From Hippopus hippopus (taxonomy: Eukaryota > Mollusca > Bivalvia > Cardiida > Cardiidae), in the NCBI GenBank assembly GCA_946811185.2, contig OX328099.1, positions 71,056,714 through 71,120,713 of the forward strand: DNA of 64,000 nucleotides, read 5' to 3'. Positions 25,301-31,300 of the stretch are shown here, one piece after another. The notes beneath the pieces are model-generated. The model was given only the letters and a program-made list of their open reading frames with translations, was not told the DNA's origin and made no database searches. Each line of letters opens with the position of its first letter. Within the stretch, counting starts at the first letter, position 1. Both the position numbers and the translations under genes were made by a program.

Positions 25301-28300
25301 GCTCAAGTGGCGAATGGCAGTGCGGGCCCTGATTCATCTGGTGGTCACTGTGACCTTGACCTTTCACGGATTAACCTTAAAATCGATAGGGATCATTTAC
25401 ACTCCAAGATGAATAACTGTACAGAATTTGAAGGACCTAGGTCAATTATGTGTGTAGTTATCATCTGGACAAGGTTTGGTATATATATCATTAAGTTGAA
25501 GGCCACTGTGACCTTGACCTTTGATGGATTAATCTCAAAATCGATAGGGATCATTTACACTCCGAGATGAATATCTATACAGAATTTGAAAAACCTAGGT
25601 CAATTCTGTGTCTAGTTATCATCCGATCAAGGTTTGGTCTATATATCATTAAGTTGAAGGCCACTGTGACCTTGACCTTTGATGGATTAATCTCAAAATC
25701 GATAGGGATCATCTGCACTCCAAGACGAATGTCTGTGCCAAATCTAGGTCAATTCTGTGTCTAGTTATCATCCGATCAAGGTTTGGTCTATATATCAACA
25801 TGTTGATGGTCACTGTGACCTTGACCTTTGACCGATTAACCTCAAAATCAATAGGGATCATCTACACTCCGAGACACATGTCTGTGCCAAATTTGACAAA
25901 CCTAGGTCAATTCTGTGTCTAGTTATCATCCGGACAAGGTTTGGTCTATATATCAACATGATGACGGTCACTGTGACCTTGACCTTTGACCGATTAACCT
26001 CAAAATCAATAGGGATCATCTACACTCCGAGACGCATGTCTGTGCCAAATTTGACAAACCTAGGTCAATTCTGTGTCTAGTTATCATCCGGACAAGGTTT
26101 GGTCTATATATCAACATGTTGACGGTCACTGTGACCTTGACCTTTGACCGATTAACCTCAAAATCAATAGGGATCATCTACACTCCGAGACGCATGTCTG
26201 TGCCTAATTTGACAAACCTAGGTCAATTCTGTGTCTAATTATTATCCGGACAAGGTAAGGTCTACCGACCGACCGACGGACCGACATTAGCAAAGCAATA
26301 TACCCCCACTTCGTTGAAGGGGGGCATAAATATCAACAAACTAAGTGTAACCAACCATGGATAGCATTCACATGTCAAATGATCAACACCCAGCTAAACT
26401 TACTATATTAGTCCTTAAAGTACTTTTTTACATCCTAAGTTGCCTTCACAGACAGTAAAGAAAAAGATCAGAAGGCACTGATCTGCACTATCTGCTTTGC
26501 TGAGATATTCTTGACAAGAGCAATCATTTGGGTCTAATTTCTAGATTGAAAATGTTCAATAGCTATATTTGGCGCTCTAGGAGGTTGATGTTTTGTTGGT
26601 GCAATCTAAGCCATATTTTGTACACACTATGCTTTCTGGTATCCATTCACTTATTCAAACAACTTCAGCCACAAAAAAAAAAGATTACTTTCATAAAGAC
26701 ATTAAGAGGTTCAGATAAGTGGTAGTTTTCCAATCCTAAAATAATTATTTCTTCACTAAAACCTGTGTTGTAGGTACTCATTAGAATTGCCACAACATGA
26801 CAACTCTAATGAGTACCAACAACATAGGTTTTAGCAGAGAGCTTAGGGCATATCATCATAGTTTGAAGCCCCAAATACTCCTCTTATCTGTCCCTCTACA
26901 GGACATGTTATGCAATATCAGCCTTCACATTCTAGTGCAGCCACTGCAAAACAATGCATTCCCATTACCATTCATCTGTTACATTGCACTTTATGTAACC
27001 CTTCATTATCCACTGACTACCATAACAGGCTATTTATAGACATATCACTTCTGTGCATTATTTTAAATGACATGAAAAATGTGGCAGAATCAGCAATTTT
27101 CCCATTATTGTTATCAGACTGTGCATCATAGGCATAAACAATGCAAACCATGTTTAACTCTTTACCAAACAACAAAATTTTAGATTTGTCCAAACTGAAA
27201 GCACTTGCAGATGCCAAATTAAATTTGGCACAAATGATATGTCTTTGCAAAGGTAGAAAATATGATTTGTCTTAGAAAGGTAAGAAAACATTTTCAGAAG
27301 CCTTCATTCTCTAGGTCATTAAAACTAATTGTTTGGTAAAGGTTAAGTACTGGAGTGGGATAAAGTTTTCTTCTGAAAATTGGGCACAAGAAGACACAAA
27401 CAGAGCTGAGATTGTTATACCGAGAGAACCCCTTAATCACATTGAAAGTCTGTTACTCTATCTTTGTCAAAGATAAGTAGCTCTTGAGTATGGTGTAGAT
27501 CAAGATTAGACTGCACAAATAATTATGCAGCCTGATCTTGGATCAATATCCTGTGCTTCTGGTACCCAATACTAAACTTTGACAAAAGTCATTTTCAATA
27601 GCACTGGAAATAAACTTTTAGACCACAAAGAAAGAAGAATTTCCTGGGTTGGTTGTAAAAAAGTTCAGGTCAATTCATACACTGTATGTACTCTGGTTTT
27701 CATCAATAAATCAATGCGGACATTTACAGCTATTTTCAGGCAAAATATTTTTCAATATTCAGAGTAGACAATCAAGCCATATTGAATGAAGTAACATCAT
27801 TGTATGATTGTTTATTACAAAAAGCTTTTCTCATGACATTTGTGACTATTCACCTGGCAAAGTTACATGTGTTTTATCCCATTCCATACAATGAGCCAAG
27901 CTCTGTGAAAAGGGGGCTTAATGTATCTGCAAAAAGCATTGACCCATGTCAGCCTGTGCAGTCTGCGCAGGCTGACATGGGTCGAAACTTTTTGCTATGT
28001 CTCAGGCTGTTGTTATAATGATCTATGGATTTTATGGGTCTAAATGATATATTGATGATTTGCTTGGTATCATGCATTACGAAGATGCATTAAACCCCCT
28101 TTTGCCAGTGCCTGGCTCAAACACATGTATGATTATTACACACCTGAGAAAGACAGCCTCTCATAATACATGTACTATGGGATGAAGCCATACCTGGCTA
28201 CAATCAACTGTTTCCCCACTGTTTTCAAAATCATTTGTGAGACATTTTCCTCTAGCATAGTTCTCCTTTGCCCACCTTGTATCAGTCAGTGATATGCCTA

Positions 28301-31300
28301 AAACTAACCTGCCTTTTAACTCTTTACCCCAACCATAAAATTTTAGACAGCTCCAAATTCACAGCATTTGCATACGACAAGTCCGTATCTCTCACAGGAT
28401 TGTATGTCTTAAATAGGATAGAAAACATTGTAGGGAAAAGGAGAAAAAGATTTTTTCTCAGAGTCATTAAAACTCAGGATTGTGTAGTAAATGGTTAATA
28501 ATTTGACTGGTCTCCCAATACATGCTGCTGCCAACCCAACAGAAAACACAATGACAAATGGAAGTATCGATATACCATGTAACCCTTAACAAAACAGTCA
28601 AGCTTTTAGGACCCTGAGGAGGAAGGCTTTTGAAGACATTGTAGGTGGAGAAAATGTACGTAGCAGGCATTTTCTTCTCTTCTCGCAATGTTTTCTACCT
28701 TTCAAATTGTCAAATTTAATCCTTTGAAACACATTTAACCCTTTACCAAACAATGCCGGGTTTTCACCACCCTGAAAAAGAAGCTTTCTGAAAACATTGT
28801 AGGAAAAGGAGAAAATGCTGGTAACCAGCATTTTCTCCTTTTCCCACAATGTTTTCTTTCCTTCCCAAAACAAATTTCAATTTTTGAGTCACATTAATTT
28901 TGTCGTCTGCAAATGCTTCCAATTTGGACTAGTCTAAAATTATGTCGTTTGGTAAAGAGTTAATTTGGCAAACTGCAAATACTTTGAATTGGACTAGTCT
29001 AAACTTTTGTCATCTGGCAAAGAGTTAAAGAATCACTAAATCTAAATGAGCCATGCTCTGGTAAAAGGGGGGGTTTAACGCTTTCTCAAACGACAAATTT
29101 TAGACTCTTCCAAATCGAAAGAGTTTGCTGCCGACAATGTTAAATTTAATAAAAGAGGTAAAAAGTTGTCTAAAAGGGTAGAAAACATTGTGGGAAAAGG
29201 AGAAATTGCTCGTTACGAGCAATTTCTCCTTTTCCCCCAGTGTTTTCAAAAGACTTGTACTGCAGACACGTAAAAACGCGGGTTTGTTTGGGACAGGGTT
29301 AATACAGATCCTTGATGCATTATACCAAGCAATTCATCACAGTATTATGGTTCATAAAATCCATTTTGTAAAATAGCTGACTGAAACATGAGGTACACAA
29401 TGGCCCCTTGACATGAAGGAAGTTTACCAAAAGCAAAAGGTATCGACACAGGTCAGCTTGCGTGGACCGCACAGGCCTTCCTGGGTCGATACTTTTTGCA
29501 GATGCATTAAGCCCCCTTTTCACAGAGCATGGCTCAAATATTTTTGTGCACTGAAGAAAAGAAGAGCATTATAATTTTATGAGCAATGATACAAAGTTAA
29601 GGATAGGGCACCCTAATGGGATTCGTGTAACATTGCCTTTCATCGCCGAAAAACATACAGATTCGGCTAAGACAAGGGTAATCCATAATCGATTGGCCAA
29701 TAGACGCTGGTTCCCCGCATTGATTTCGGACTACCCGAGTCTTGGTACCATATTTTAGTGATGAAAGGCGATGTTACATGAATCCCATTAGGGTGCCCTA
29801 TCCTTAATGAGGATATTCCTCAACATGAATGATTTGCGTAACATTTTGTTGTTCCATATTTTCTGTTCTCTATTGCAAATTGATTTCAATGAACCTTTTA
29901 CCAAACAATCCCTTTTGATAATGACCCTTGAGAAGAAGGCTATCGAAAACATTGAGGGAAAAGGAGAAAATGTTAGTAAACAAGCAGTTTCTCCAATTCC
30001 CATGTTTTATACTCTTTCAAAGATAACATTTGATCTTTTGAGCCACAGTTAATTTGTTGTCTGCAAATACTTTCAATCAGGAGAAGACTTGACTGCATTC
30101 CAGGTTTGGTCTTAACTTTTTTACCACAGAATCCTGAGTTAAACAACCAAGAGGAAGAGCCGCTTTGAAAACATTGTTAGAAAAGGATAAAATGCTGGTA
30201 ACCAGCATTTTCTCCTTTTCCCACAATGTTTTCTACCCTTCAAAAAACAAATTTCAAATTTGAATCACAAACAGTTTGTTGTCTGCAAATGCTTTCAAAC
30301 CAGACAAGTTTTAAAAGATTGTTGTTTGATAAAGGGATAAAATACATTTGTCAAGGTCTAAAAGGCACCTTCTATTGCTCTTCAGTCTTAGCATTTAAAA
30401 TAACTTGAAGAAAAACTCTTTTTGATGTACATACCAGGAAACAAAATGTCCATAAACAGACAATATACAGCACCTGAAAAAAAAACCATACATGATTGAT
30501 TGATTGTATGATGCCATTTTCAACATTATTATAGTTATATTGTAGTGGCCAGTGCACCTATCCATGCTTTCCTGGAGTTTCTTTTACCAGTACTCTGCAC
30601 AATATTCTTTCCAAGCCACTGGCTGCTTTCCCACATAACCATCGTTGAAACAATGATCAGAGCTGAGAGAGGAATGAATTTTGTCGCAATGACTATTATT
30701 AATCCTCAGAAAGAAATCGGCTGAGCCGGGGATTGAACTAGTGACCCCATTGAGTCCTGTACGCTACCAACTGTGCTACCAGGGCTCGGCTAACATATAC
30801 ATGTATAATATCAGGGTTCAACATTAACATTTTTTTCAACTAGACCAGTGGACCAGTAATTTGAAATTTTTACTAGACCAGTTCAGATTTCTACTAGACC
30901 GTTTTTGCAAAATGAAAAAAGTGTATAAAATAGATCTAAATCTATGTTATTTCTCTTGCTAATATACCAAAATTGTTAAAAAAAAAAGAACAATGTCATG
31001 TTAAGTAATGATCAATGAATGTTTCTCCTTTAAGAATTTCAATTACAATTTCTTTTCCAGAAGAAAAAAATTAGACTAACCCATTTTGAAAGCAGTACCA
31101 GACACACATTTTAGTCTAACTTAGGCTCAAATAACAGAATTTGAGTTTAAAAGTACAAAACCATTGTGATATAATGTTATCAGATCCTTCAACAGATCTT
31201 CAGTTTATTAAACTGTCAGAGAAAACATGACATTTTCCTCTGGATCAAACAGAAACCAATGGCGCGAATTCAGCGTTCCACTCAAGGTCTAAAATGATAT

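Noticed and set aside
25351..26260. CRISPR-like array of regular repeats
   Set aside because: The 158-bp units are contiguous tandem repeats without unique spacers and belong to a eukaryotic mobile element.
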